DNA from: Ettlia oleoabundans
Lineage: Eukaryota; Chlorophyta; Chlorophyceae; Chlamydomonadales
Direction of reading: 5' to 3'
DNA: 64,000 nucleotides
Assembly (NCBI GenBank): GCA_019693395.1
Contig: JAAMXP010001792.1
Location: forward strand, 1-64,000
Of the stretch, positions 1 to 12,359 are shown piece by piece. Both the position numbers and the translations under genes were made by a program. The notes beneath the pieces are model-generated. The model saw nothing but the letters and a program-made list of their open reading frames with translations. It ran no database searches and was not told the DNA's origin. Within the stretch, counting starts at the first letter, position 1; each line of letters begins with the position of its first letter.

Positions 1-2833
1 TTGCCGTAGTGCCTTGGAATCCCTTCAACTTGCTGCTGCCCTCTGCCCATCCCTTTTGTCCCGGCTTACCCGCCACCTTAGCATTCCTCCTCGCCTGACT
101 GTTCTTTGCAGTGAGTTCCCCAGCAACACCTTCTACGAGGGAGCGCTGCAGAATGGCATAACTGTGGCGGAGCGCACACGCGATCATGTGAGTCCCGTAC
201 CTGGTTCTACAACAAAGGACCAGCGGTGTGCTATGCGTCGCCTTATTTGTTTGGGCCGTTCTCAAGTCTAATCTGGCCCTTTTTCTTCCCCATTCCTTCA
301 CCAACTGCAGGTGCTGTTCCCCTGGCCCACCGACAAGCCCTGCATGTTCTACGTGCAGCTGGGTGCGGAGGAAATCTCAGCCTCTGGCACCTCCTACCTC
401 AACCGCACAGAGGCAACATCGGTGGAGAAGATCGTAACTCACCTGCTGAAAACAGGTGAGCAAAGGACGGGTTGGCTGGTTGAGTGAGGGCAGGCAGGTG
501 TTTGGGGCTGGGGTGAGGGTGGGCCGAATTGTGCGAGGTGGAATGGGTGGGCAGCCACTCTTACTTACCATGCTCCTCGCCCCGCTCAGCATCCTTGAGC
601 AAAATGTTCACTGATTCATTCACTCTCCCTTCCTTACCCTCCTTCTTTTCTCCACCGCGACCCCCCGTCGCAGTCCTCATAGTTGCATCAGCACATAATC
701 AACTCCTTCCCTTTACCAACCCTGCAGGCGTTGGGCCCACCCAGATTGGCATCATCACACCGTACGAGGGCCAGCGTGCGCACGTGGTGTCGGTGATGGC
801 ACGCAGCGGACCCCTGAGGCAGGCGCTGTACGCAGAGATTGAGTGCGCCTCAGTGGACTCATTCCAGGTGAGCTCTTGCATAATCAGAATCTTCATTTTT
901 AATTTCTCTTGTGTTTTGATTCTATTCAGCTGCTGCTCACCGGATCTGTCCCTTGCTTCGGCTATAGTTATTGGCCAGGCAGCCAATGCTGAAAGCTTCA
1001 GGAACACGCCAGAAACAGGTTCGTTGCGATAATGTTGGCAGGATGTGATCATTGGCAGACTGAGATGCACTTGTCCGCATGTTGTACCCGCGCTGCAGGG
1101 GCGAGAAAAAGATTACATCATCCTGTCCTGCGTGCGCTCTAATGAGCACCAGGTGAGTGGATGCGTTTGGGTGTTGGTGTGTGTGTGTGGATAAGTGGCT
1201 GCTTGATCCTGGCAAGGGCAGGGGCACTTCTTTGGAAACAGTTGCCAGTTGCTTCCCTGACGCTCCCTTGGCCAGCCAGCCACCTTGCCAGCCCCTCCCC
1301 ACCACGCCTGTTGGATCACATTAGTTTGTACCTTAGAGTACCTCAATCCTGTTCCACCGCAGGGCATCGGCTTCCTGGCTGACCCCCGTCGGCTCAACGT
1401 GGCTCTCACACGCGCCAAGTAAGCACACAACTTATTGGTTGTACCAGCGAGTCCTTCCGCAAGTGTAATGTAGTTTTTGACTTTCGTGCATGTCTCTGCG
1501 GCCAGCCTTGCCCCCCGCACATAGTTCCCAAAATCTGCATCACTCGGGGTGGGGTGGGGGTGGGGGTGTTACCCTAGCAAAACGCCAGGGCACTGTCCCT
1601 TGCTTTCTGACTCTGGGTTGTCCTGTGGTGTGCTGCAGGTACGGGCTGGTTGTGCTGGGCAACCCCAAGGTTTTGAGCAAGCAGGCCATCTGGAATGGGC
1701 TGCTCTACCACTTCAAGGAGAATGCATGCCTGGTGGAGGGTGAGTGCCGGTTGGTGGTTCGCAATGGGTGGAGGGGCTTACGTGCAGACTCATCACTTCG
1801 TCAAAGTTGGTCAAAGTTGGTCAATTTTGGCAATGTACCCACTCTCCTTGTACCACTCTTGCTAGCAATCACCCTCCAATGTTGTCCCTCCTGCCCCTGT
1901 AAACCTGCAGGCCCCCTCACCAACCTCAAGCAGTCGATGGTGCAGCTGCAGCGTCCGCGCCGCCTCTTTGATGCAGGCAGCTTTGGACTGGGGGGCGCCC
2001 TGTCCACACGCTTCAGGCCGGTGGAGAAGGCAGGTGAGCTTAGCTTTGATACATTTTGTGACTGTAGCAGGTCACAGTAAGGGCAGGGGTGCAGGCTGTG
2101 GTGGCAGCAAACAACAAACCCGGCAAGAAGCAGCAGGCAGAGCGGGGAACGACACGGTAGGGCTGATTTTCAGTGGCATATTGCTGCCTAGCCGGGGAAG
2201 AGGGGCCAGGCAGGCTGTGCAGTGTGCTGTTGAGAGGCCCTGGCGTCTCCAATGCAGCAGCTTGGCGGCTCCAATGCGGTAGTTAAGCAAGCAAGACAAC
2301 CTTTGGATAGGTGTCTCACAAGATTGCTGTTCCTTCTGCTCCTTGCAGGAAAGCGGCACGAGGCGCGTGCGCCGCCACCCGATGCGGCAAACGGCAGCAG
2401 CAGCGGCGGTCGATACGGGGCCAGCAGCGGCAGCAACGGTTACACTCACGACCGCAGCCTGCCACCCAGCAGCAACCCGTATGCCATCTCAGCGCCTGCA
2501 GTGTCAGCAGCATCTGCAGGGCCCTCACAGAGAAGCGGACGCGCAGCACAGGGGCAGGCGCCAGCCGCTGCTGCAGCGGCCGATGGGTCAGCTGCCTCTG
2601 CAGCAGCAGGGGAGGAGGCTCCTGTGCCCCCCAGCCAGGTGCCATTTGCCACCCAGGCGGCGTTTGCCACACAAGCGCCCAGCCAGTTTGCCTTTACCCA
2701 GGGCTTCACGCAGCGAGGCCTCACCCAGGACAGCTTTGCGGCGCCGGGAGAGCTGGATTTCGGAAAGACGCAGCAGTCGCAGCAGCCGGGGCTGTCGCAG
2801 GCGACTTACGATGCATACTTCCAGCAGCAGTAG
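1..2833 (+). CDS. UPF1: UPF1 RNA helicase, 3' part (partial at left edge)
   Basis: C-terminal part of the ATP-dependent SF1 RNA helicase that drives nonsense-mediated mRNA decay in the cytoplasm. Exons read: 112-187, 311-455, 728-867, 1099-1152, 1363-1418, 1639-1739, 1911-2033, 2349-2833 (stop TAG 2831-2833); bases 1-111 read as intron. Phases join into one frame of about 390 residues. Diagnostic UPF1 blocks are [31 protein letters not shown], helicase motif V (VDSFQGREKD) and motif VI ([11 protein letters not shown]), then [13 protein letters not shown]. The last exon encodes an Ala/Gln/Ser-rich tail with about 11 SQ/TQ dipeptides, the usual substrate for the PIKK kinase SMG1, ending in [11 protein letters not shown]. 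The 5' exons lie outside the window. Family assignment is very secure; the tail is low-complexity but carries the same kind of sites as animal and plant UPF1. Confidence 0.95.
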
Positions 2834-4182
2834 CACGGGATGCCTGCGGCAGTAGCAGACAGCACAATAGGGATAGCCATGCTGCAGCATAGGAGCTGTG
2901 CTGGAGTGCATCAGCCATCCTGCGGCAGCTGCTGTTGATGCTGTGGCCCTCAGGGTTGTAGCAGCTGGCGGCACCAGCACAGCGAGCACGGTCGCAGCAA
3001 CTCAGCTTGCAGTCTTGCTTTCCCAGCATGCGCACACAGTCAACCGCAGCTCGTGGCTGTTTGCGGCATGCATCAAGATCACAACACTTGCAACTTGCCA
3101 TTGCAGCAGCGGCAGCATGAGGCAGCCCGGAGCATGGCGCCATTCTCAGAACGATTGCCAGCTGCCGAGTGGCAGGGATGTTGATTTCTGCAGCCAGAAG
3201 CAGTATGCTTCAGGAAGCGGCTGCTGCAACTTTTTTGTCTTGTTTGGCGCTACAGTGCCTGCAAAATGAGCTGGCAGCCTGCCATCGCCGCCCACCAGCT
3301 GCCGCCCGTGGCACACACTTTAGGCAGCACACGCATGCACCCACGCATAATCAGCAAGTATTTAGCCGGCAGTTTGGGGTTACAGCACCATTGTCAGACG
3401 CTGATCTTGCCCCTACAGCGCCCAGCCAGCTTTACAGCCCACCCCGGCAGGATAGACACACTCGGAGCTCTCAGGCGTCCGCCAAATGCACCCGCCCACC
3501 ACACGGCCCACAGGTTCCCGACGGACACCATTGTGGACCGCGTATGCACAGCCCGTGTTTGCGCCCCTGGGGCCTTGACATGAAGCTTTTGCGAGCGTGT
3601 CTGCGGGTGAGTAGCGGGGCTGCCTGCCAGTCCACACAGCAACCATGCCCATGCTGGGCACATACGATTTTGGGTAGTTGGCCGTCTGCAGCCCCAGCGA
3701 GTGGGGGTGGGATGCCCTGCCTTGTACCCAACCTGTCCTCAACATTTAGTAGGATCTCATTCTTGTGTACACACTAGATTGAGGGATCACTTGGTTTGAC
3801 CATGCCTGCAGGCAGCCAAGCTGGCAAGGCGGGGGGCATCTTGGCTGGGAGTTGGTGATGGGCAGGCCAGCCTGTTTGCTGGCAGCACCTTGCCAACTGT
3901 TATGCTCTGTGTTTGTTGTCTGACATAGCGATAATGGCAATGGAAGGACTCTTGTAACACGCAAGCATGGTGGCATGGAAGGGTCCTAAAGTGCTGAATG
4001 AACAGGATGGAAGGCGGTTGTGGAGCAATGTGCGGCATCTGGTGGAACGTTGACAAAATACAAGTTGGACGCTCATTCAGCTGCCCTTGCGGGTCATTTG
4101 CAACCCCTGCACTGCAAAAAACTGCTTGCTGTAGCAAGGGCCACCGCTGACTGCTACCTGGTGGTTACCAGGAAGCTGGGAG
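2834..4182. other. Convergent intergenic region (UPF1 / PPR 3' ends)
   Basis: No gene recognised. It holds the 3' UTRs of two convergent genes. A plus-strand TGTAA lies at 3953-3957. Candidate minus-strand signals (TTACA on +) lie at 3380-3384 and 3432-3436. If those are used, the two 3' UTRs would overlap by several hundred bases. Open frames here have no family likeness and no splice support. Confidence 0.5.
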
Positions 4183-7100
4183 CTACCAGTCATCTTCCTC
4201 CTCCTGCTGCTCATAGTAGCCGTGCCAGCGGTGGTCCTCTTCTGCTGCCCCTGCTGCGTCTCCCGCTGATGTCGCTGCTTGTTCCTCCAGTTGCGCAGCC
4301 TCTGCTGCCGGCACAGCTGCTCCTGCTGCCGCCTGTTCTTCTTGCCGCTCCCGCCCCGCCAGCTGCTCCAGTGCAACGTCAATAAGGTCCCCACGCTTGA
4401 CCAGCCGGGCAGCTGCACACGGAGAACAACAGGGCAGGGAGTGGGACGGGACGATTCGGGGCAAGCAGAGGATGGAGTGCTGTGGGCTGGCATGGGGTTG
4501 GGCCGACGACATGGTGCAGGCAGCAGCGGTGGGCCATGACTAGTAAGGTGTCAAGCAGAAACCAGGTAGATGGAGGCGGAAAAAGGAAGTAGGGAGAAGG
4601 TTTCTTTGCTCACCCACTAGCAGCGTGCTCCAGGATGCGCGGTCCGGCTCCACCCCTTGCTCCGCCATGCGGCGCAGGTAGGCGGCACCCGCATCAGCGC
4701 CGTACGTGAACACCTCAACCTGCAGCAAGGTGAGGCAACAGGAAACCCAGCCTGGAGACCTGAGCGGAAGACTTTGGCTGAACCCCCCCCGCGCAAGTGC
4801 AAGAATGCAGTCCATGGCATGACGGGGCAGGCCCCAAGCACTTGCGCTCACCCCTCTGTTCCTTGCAACCCTATGGACCTAGCCACCAATCATCCATCCA
4901 CGCACACCCACCTTGAGCATCGCGTTGTGTGTGACGACAGTTGGGCGTATGCCCCTCTCCACCATTTGGCGCCACACCTCCCGGGCCAGGGCCGCCTGTT
5001 GGCCGGAGGCGCAGCCCGATATGAGGGAGGTGTAGGTGTGCACGTCTGGGGACAGGCCTTTGGCCTGCAACCGGGGGAAGGGTTGAGAGCGCAAGGATCA
5101 ACGGTGGAGTGCGTGGGGCGGGATTGAATACATAGGTACAAGATGGAGTTAGTTGTGCAAGGTTGGGGGTCGGGCAGGTGAGAGCATGGTTGCGGCTGTC
5201 AAAAGCGGGGGAGGGGCACGGGCGGGGGCATATGAAGTACCCCACCATCGACACGCCCGACACCCAGCACCACCCTGCAGCAACACCCTCCCTCCTTCCC
5301 TCCCTCGCTCCAGCACTAACAGGATGCACCAAACATTCACACGGGCACTCGACCCACCAGCATGTCGTGCAGCAGGGCCACTGCGTCCGCCATGTGCCAG
5401 CGCCCCACCCGCGTGCAAGCGCCAATGGCGGCATTATAAATTGGCAGGCTGGGGGCCAGCTTCGCCTGGTGCAAGGTTTTTCTACTGAGCGGTCCAACCT
5501 TGGCGGCCCCTGTGGTGGAGCTGGAGGCAGCCCCTGCGCTGCTAGTGCTAGGGAATGGTGCTCCGCTGCAGCTTCTTTGGTCCTGCGTAAGGCCTGCTGT
5601 AACGCTGCTGCTGCTGCTGCTGCGTGTGGATCCGCTCTCCTCTGGGGTATTTGCTACGCTGCTGCTGCTTCTGCTGCCGCTTCTGCTGTCAGAGCTCCCA
5701 CCACTGCTGGCAGCCACGACGCTGCCCTCCAGCGCCCGGGTTGTAGGAGCCGACAGCTGGCAGTTGAATGCCTCCCTCATCAGCAGCAGCACGTTGTTTA
5801 TCTGCCCGCACTGGCTGTAGGCATGCAACAGGGTGGTGAAGAGGGCGGGGCTGAGCTGGCAGGGGCGACAGGCGTCCAGGTCAGCAACCCAGCCCGCCAG
5901 CAAGGCGGCCGCCACCTGGCGCTGCATAGTGCGTTCCACGCGGGGGGCTGGCCCCTCGCTGCCGGCCCGCGTCGAAGCTGCAGGCCGGGGTCGGGTTGGG
6001 GCCCAGATCAGTCAAGTTTGTGAGCAGATCAGGAGGACAGCGGCGCCTTCAAAACGAAACAGAAATCCAATTCCAAACAGATTTGGGCACACAGCTTGGG
6101 AGTGCTGTCGATGCGACATACCAGGTGGATGCTGTGTGTTGGACACACATCTGGCCCCACCACCGCCCGTACATGCATTGCAACCCTTTCCTCTCCTCCC
6201 AGCACACGCACACACTCACTCTCCAGCGCAGCCCAGTGCTTGATGCTGGCCAGCAGTGCGCGGAAGGTGCAGGCATCCGGCGAGAAGCCGGCGGTACGCA
6301 TGCGCTGGTACGCCGCGTCCACACCCTGCAAAATCATGCGCAAGGAGGGAAGTATATATGGATTGCTTGGAGGGGGGGATGGTTTTAAGAGACAGGGGGT
6401 GATGTCCGCCATTTGCCATCTGACATGGTTGGCCACCGCTAACACTGCTTTCTTCTGTTTGCTACTGCATGCTGCCACCGCTTGCACTGCTTTCTTCTGT
6501 TTGCTGCTGCATGCTGCCCCGAGTTACCTGCAGGTCCCCTGCGTGTGAGTAGATGTGGAGCAGCGTGTTGTGGTGCACCCGCGTCTGCACTACCCCAGCC
6601 GCCGGCATGCTGTCAAACACGGCTTGGGCCGCCTCTGGGCTGCACTCAACTGCGGCAGGGGCGGCAGCAGCGGCAGGTGAAGAATGATGGGCGGCAGCCG
6701 CGGGACAAGAGGCCCCCTACAAGAGCAGCAATGACGGGGTGCCGCATACATCCGTTATCGGGCGTAGTGCTGCCCGCCGCACATGTACCCCCAAAATTGG
6801 ATCGACTGCTGGGCTCTGCACTCCTACGCTGGCACACAGCAGGCGCCAGCCCAATAGACATTTTCACGTGTTGATGTGGTTGGGGAGTACACACGAAGGG
6901 GCTGGCTCACCTGCGCAGGCCTTGAGCAGTATGGAGAAGGTCTCTCGCGTGGGCTGCATGCCCAGCCGCCTGAGCTCCTCATACCCCTCCTGCATGTGAA
7001 AAAAGTGCCCATGGGCGGGGTTGGCGTGTGGCAGCAGGCAATCACAGTTGTGGCTAACTTACCATGGAGTGAAAGCGGTAGAACTGTGTGTTCCAGGCAA

Positions 7101-8677
7101 AGCCCAGCGAAACCAAGCAGATGCAGCAGCAGTTATGGGGTTGCTGTAGAAAGGCTGTGCTGTTGCGTTTTATGCCCTGAGGCACTTGGGCACCCATTCG
7201 CTTTCAAGTAGGGCCGCATGCCAGCGCTATCTTTGTGCTCAACCCACCTGCACCGCTGCCAGGCCGTCCCCATGCGCAATGGCGGCCCTCAGGAGGCAAT
7301 GGTATGTGCCTAGGTCAGGTGGCAAGCCTCGCAGAGTGGCTAGACTGGTCAGCCGCCGCACAATGGCATGTTCCCCTGCTGCCTGCGCCGCCGCCAGTAC
7401 CTCGTTCCGGGCTTCCTGCATGTACCGCACCGCAGACGGCTGTACTGCTTCCTGCCCCCGCTGCCGCGATTGACCGCTGCTGCCGCCGCTGCTACTGGTG
7501 CCGATCAACGAAAAGGACGAGACGTCCACTGGAAGTAGCTCAGAAAACTGATCCAGCATTACTTCCATTGCCCCCACAGCAGCCTCCAGCTGTCCTGCCC
7601 TAGCCAGCGCCACCACCCGAGCAGCGTGCAGGCAAGCTTGCTGCTCATCGCTGCCGGCAGCCGAAGCCAGGGCCTGCTGCCAGGCCGTCTCTGCCGCTGA
7701 CGCATCGCTGCCGCTGCCCACCAGTTTCACAACTTCCGCGGTGAGCTGTGCATCAGAAAAAAGCCCCCGACGTTGAAACATTTCGTAGCACTGCCCCCCA
7801 ACATCCAGCTTGCCTGCAGGCAGTAAGGAGGAAATGCCAGCAGTGGTCGTCTAGATAGGTTCTAGGAAGTCGACACGCAGCAAGCTGCACGGCAGCCAGC
7901 AGCGTAAGCGCAGCAACTTTCCCTCGACAAGCAAGCTGGGGACAGCACTATGCTGCGACCTGTGAGGAGCCCGGATCACAAAAATCACCGTAGGAAGGTG
8001 CCTTGCCCTTTTCGCCTTGCCCTGCAAGCCATTGCGCACCTACCCGCTTCATTGCACGCACGTAGCAGCAAGGCGTACATGCGGGTGCGCTGGCGTTTGG
8101 TGGGCACGCTCTGCAGGTAGGCGAGCGCCTCAGCGTGCCGCCCAGCGCTGCACAGCGCACGCAGCATAGCGGTGTGCGCCACCGTCCCCACTGGCACGCC
8201 CTGCCGCCACATGCGCCCCACCAGTCTGCGAGCTTGCTGTGCATCGATAGCATCCGCCGCTGCCTGTAGGGCTAGGTCAAAAAGTGCAGCCCGCTGCTGG
8301 GGGCTCCATTTGGCTGCCGCCTGGCTGTCAGACGGCAGCATCCGCAAAACCTCATTCGACTGCCCTCGTGCCAAGGCCTCCTGCATTTGCTGCTGCAACT
8401 GGAGCAGAGCCGCGGCAAGTGCCGCAGCTTGCTCGCTGTCTCGGCTCGCATGCAGCGCGCCGAAGTACTGGCTGGAGGCGGTCGTCGTGGTGGTGGTGGC
8501 GGTGGCGGCACCGCGCTGCTGGTCGGCATGAGGTGCCCGATCGCGATGGCACGCGCCGCTTAGGCCAATCGCCAATGTGCTGAGCGCCTGCTCAAGCCCT
8601 AGTGCCTTTGCTTGTCCGCTGCTTGTAGAGGCCTGCAGTCCCCGCCTCAGCAGCGCTGCCAACGCTAATGATTGCAT
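4183..8677 (-). CDS. Pentatricopeptide-repeat (PPR) protein, 10 exons, 878 aa
   Basis: Predicted organellar RNA-binding PPR protein. Exons in transcript order: 8677-8044, 7813-7248, 7083-7063, 6989-6911, 6649-6528, 6325-6220, 5977-5358, 5064-4912, 4719-4614, 4412-4183. They sum to 2637 nt in one frame. The start at 8677 gives a basic, Ala/Leu-rich N-terminus (MQSLALAALLRRGL) resembling a mitochondrial or plastid transit peptide; in-frame ATGs at 8857 and 8833 are alternatives. PPR signatures are spread over the protein: EELRRLGMQPTRETFSILLK, GLSPDVHTYTSLISGCAS, ERGIRPTVVTHNAMLK, QGVEPDRASWSTLL. A Ser-rich low-complexity insert interrupts exon 7. The C-terminus is Ala/Glu-rich and acidic (EEEDDW). 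Exon 3 is only 21 bp. PPR proteins typically stabilise, edit or help translate organellar transcripts; the RNA target cannot be read from sequence. Confidence 0.85.
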
Positions 8678-9639
8678 TGAGACTCTAAATGTTCGACATG
8701 TGCTCCGTGAGGCATGAAGCCCTCGAGCGCCTGAGCTGCCTATGTGTCGGCGCCCAGCAAATGACTCCAAGGGCGAACGTCTCGGCGTGTTCAATTCACG
8801 GTCGGACGTACAAATGCTTGATCGCAGCCCCATCTTGCCTGCAGATGCAGCGCGCATGGGTGCCGGGCCATGTTGGCGGCGACGGCGCAGCAGAGTGCTG
8901 CGCGCCGGCCACTGCTGTGCCGTCTCCGGTCAGCCCAACAGCACTTCTGTGGCAAGCGATGCAGAAAGTTCATTGCAGCACATGTCTACCAATTTGTTTG
9001 CAGCGTGCCACAGCTGGCACACTGCCTGACCACCCTGTTATCCCTCATGTAGCCTTAACGTACGCTGACAACTGCGGCGGTCGAGCTAAGGCAGGCGCGG
9101 TAGTTAGAGACTCTCGCACATAATTGAATGCGATGGCCGCCTGAACAGCGGATATAAGGTGGTCGGACTTGCTCCAAACGCAAGCCCTCCTCCATAAAGG
9201 GCGCACTTCTGGTCTGGCACATTGGCTGTTTGGCTGCAACCGCTCCAATGGGGGCAGGGACTGTTGGGCAACTGACAAAACCGTCTGGGCACGTGTACGG
9301 AAGATCGAAGCGTTCTACACTGTATGATCGCCACCTAGACATTTTTCGACAGAAGGGTTGCCACGGAAGTGCAATGCTCGTGGCAGGTTTGATATTGCCC
9401 TTGCCAGCGCGCATTCCGCTGCGGAGCGCAACGCAGCACTTGGCACTTTCTTGCCGACGCTGCACTGTTGACAGGGATCATTCTCATTCAGTATCCCGCA
9501 TTTTCGAACTTGCATGACGCCCAAAATTGTTTCCAGGCGCCACTCACGCAGAATTGGCAGAAAAGTGTCAAGGGAGGAAAGTCGCTTGACTACGGCCTTT
9601 AGCGAGCCGGCAGCCCAACTTCCTTCTTTCTGTTACACT
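8678..9639. promoter_or_regulatory. Divergent 5' region between PPR gene and unknown gene
   Basis: About 960 bp between two outward-facing start codons. I see no convincing coding exon. The plus-strand open frames have no family likeness. It presumably holds both promoters and 5' UTRs, and upstream in-frame ATGs of the PPR gene fall in it. Confidence 0.35.
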
Positions 9640-11994
9640 ATGAGTCCTACCAGGACGCTCGGGCAGCACTGTCGAGCGTCCCCTGTCAAGTCCCACAACG
9701 CGCTGTCCGCCGGCTCGTTCAAGGTAGTATTATCCTAACAATGAGCTCGCGAGGTCTCATAGAACGATCAGTGAGGTGCAGCGGTGCTGATCGGGGCCCC
9801 AGGCTCCGACTTGCATTTGTGTTGCTTTATCAAGCAACACAGCCGGCAACACTACTACCCTGCAGGACTCCCTGGCTGAGTTCGAGGCATTGTCGGCTGC
9901 CTTAGAGCGTCAGGTGTGCTGAAATTAGCGTTCGGTGCTTGCTAGCTGCAGCGGACATGCGCACACCATGCACCCAGCATGAAAATGCGCGCGTTGCGCT
10001 TGGGCGCGTTGCGCTGGGACCCGCGTTGGGCTGGGACGCGCTGCCATCAACAAATGCGTGCGGCGGCTCCGCAAGCAGAAGTGTATATGCGGATTGCATC
10101 TTCTCAATTTAAAAAGTAATAATATTCATTGCATCCCCTTGTCCTCGCAGTTTCCGGAGCTGGACCCGTCTTTGGACGAGTTGTTTGGCGGCGGCACCAA
10201 CTACAAAATGCTGGAGGTGCCATCCACCTGGGGCACCACTCCCCAAAAAAAACTTCTACAAAACTGTGGAGAACGATGTGAGTAAAAGGGTGGGCCCTAG
10301 ATGCATCTATTGAAAAGCTGCAGGACAGCAACCACCCAGAGAGGGGACAGTGCGCCCACACGCCCACCACCTACAACCTACCACTGCTGCCTGCTATGGA
10401 GCTTTCCTGCTTTTACAAGGCGCAGTCTTCGCTCTACTGCAGGCTGAATTGTTATTGGAGGAAGTGCTTCGTCAGCTGGGTGGAGCTGACGACTACCTCT
10501 TCACGAGCGACCTTGAGACAGAGTTCAACGCGCCCTCACCCACAGCTCACAGCCAGCCGGCTGACAGCTCCGCCAACTGTGACGCCGACATCGAGGCACT
10601 CAATCGAAGCGCAGTGGAAAGTCACCTCTTCCTCTCGCCTCCTGCCAGCGGCACCCTGGCGCGGGCCGCTTCAGCAGAGGGTGGCCAGCACCGCCGCAAC
10701 GCAGCGCGGGCGGCAGCGGTGGCGCTACAAAAGGAGCAAAGCGGCTGCGCCCCTCCTAGGCCTTGTCGTGCCAGCAAGAAGCGTGCGCTTGAGCAGGCGG
10801 TGTGGCGGGGCTTTGGTCCCAGTGACCAGCTCGAGAGGGAGGCAACACTCGCAGCCAGGACGACCAAGAAGGCAAAAGGATGTGGCAGGAAGCCAGCGGC
10901 ACCTGTTGTGAAGGATCTAGTTGCTCTAACCTTGGTGGAAGTGGCAGTGGCGACGCGCATGAAGGTGGGGCTAGTGGCCGACTTGGAGGAAGAAATGGAT
11001 TGCAGGAGTGGGAAGCAGGCGGCACAGCAGGCCGTGTTGAAAGGCGAGGCGGCGGAGGATATGGCGGCAGTTCCACCCTACATCAAGAATGAGGAGGAGG
11101 AGGCGCCGCTCCATGGAATGGCGGAAATCAAGAAGAAGATCGGGTAATGAGGGCCTGGCTGGTTCAAGTGCAACTTATGGCACTTTGTGCCTCAATTCTT
11201 CAATTGCCACGGCCAGCTCCACAGACGTGTCCTGCATTTTGCCTCCCAAGCTCACTCGCACGCATTCTCATCATGGAATGCAGATCGCGCGCGGGTATGG
11301 CAGGCGGCTCCCAGGAGGCCAAACCCGGGGAGAAACGTAGCTCCGGCACTCGCAAATGCACCGGAAAGGGGCAACATAGGCGGGCTGGAGGCATGGATGT
11401 TCCACTCCCGGAGTTGTTCGCTTATTACATGGACAAGCTGCCGGCAGATTCGAAGACGGGCATGTCGGGCAAGGCGGTGAGTGCGCACGCTGGCGCCCCT
11501 TCATTTAGGCGCAGGCGCCGGTACAATTGGCTTGGTGCCATAGCCCCTTCTTTTACTTACCGATACACGGCATTCCACTACGCAGCTGCTTGCTAAGAAG
11601 TACGGCACGCGCACCGACAGTCTGACAGCCAAGGTGCAGTCGGCCCTGCTGCGGAACGCTGTGGAGAAGCGGTTGGCTGCTCTTGGCACTTTGGATCAGC
11701 ACATGGAGGAAGGGCTGATATACCAGGTGAGTATCTGAGCGCGAAATTTGCGCGATAGACGTGCGTTACATGCCTGAAGCGCAGCTGGCATGGACGGTGT
11801 AACTTGCGCATCGGTTGACGCCTGTTCACAGCCCAGAGCCTGCATGCTTATAACATCCGAAAAATCACCTCTGAAAATTACTGCAGTGGGGCAAGGCCAC
11901 ATCCCGTTTGCCCACCCTGAGGCTGGACAAGGAGCGGTTGCTGCGAGAGGGCATCAGCACCTGGCAGGCTTTCAAAGCCGCCTACCTCAGCTAG
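9640..11994 (+). CDS. Unrecognised 466-aa protein (7 exons, one homopolymer frame break)
   Basis: I do not recognise the family. Exons: 9640-9723, 9866-9913, 10151-10277, 10443-11143, 11284-11476, 11586-11726, 11887-11994 (TAG). All junction phases agree except exon 3, which is 127 nt and must lose one base. Its run of eight A (10245-10252) is the obvious place: removing one A turns the frame into KNFYKTVEND, which joins in phase to AELLLEEVLRQLGG. The N-terminal part is helical and acidic (SLAEFEALSAALERQ, DPSLDELFGG). The middle is low-complexity and basic (ASKKRALEQAV, KKAKGCGRK). The C-terminal ~110 residues look like a folded domain (DVPLPELFAYYMDKLP, KKYGTRTDSLTAKVQSALLR, GISTWQAFKAAYLS). 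No signal peptide or membrane segment is seen. The short basic stretches could suit a nuclear protein, but that is a guess. Confidence 0.6.
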
Positions 11995-12330
11995 CTGCAT
12001 CCTTGCTGCTGCGCTGAGCTGAGAGGGCTCGACCTAAATCAGTTCCCAGCAGGGAGCTACAATCCTGAACTGCCCACTCACAAAATGAACGAAATATCAT
12101 CATCTGCTATCTATGTTATTTTTCCTCCCTGATTCAGCCTTTGTTACCTTTCACCTGTTCTGCAGAACCTTCGCTCTTTGTTGATCGCCGCGGTATATCG
12201 CAGCACCATTTTGCTTTCAGTAACATTGCCCTTCATTTATCACATGCTCACCCCTGCCCTTGGCCATGCCTGAAAGCAGGAACGGTTGGAATGCAACGAT
12301 ACGCCCACTTGTCTTGCCAAATCTGCTCCT

Positions 12331-12335
12331 TGTAA
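12331..12335 (+). terminator. TGTAA poly(A) signal, plus strand
   Basis: TGTAA pentamer, the usual chlorophyte polyadenylation signal, about 340 nt after the stop of the unknown gene at 9640-11994. It lies 20 bp from an opposing signal. Confidence 0.4.
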
Positions 12336-12354
12336 AAACCGAGGAAGTACTGCT

Positions 12355-12359
12355 TTACA
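12355..12359 (-). terminator. TGTAA poly(A) signal, minus strand
   Basis: TTACA on the plus strand, so TGTAA in the transcript of the convergent DUF506 gene. It would imply a 3' UTR of about 1 kb. No nearer copy was noticed, but the assignment is tentative. Confidence 0.3.

Noticed and set aside
5163..6023. 286-codon plus-strand ORF opposite the PPR gene
   Set aside because: Antisense shadow; the minus-strand exons here carry PPR motifs and consistent splice phases.
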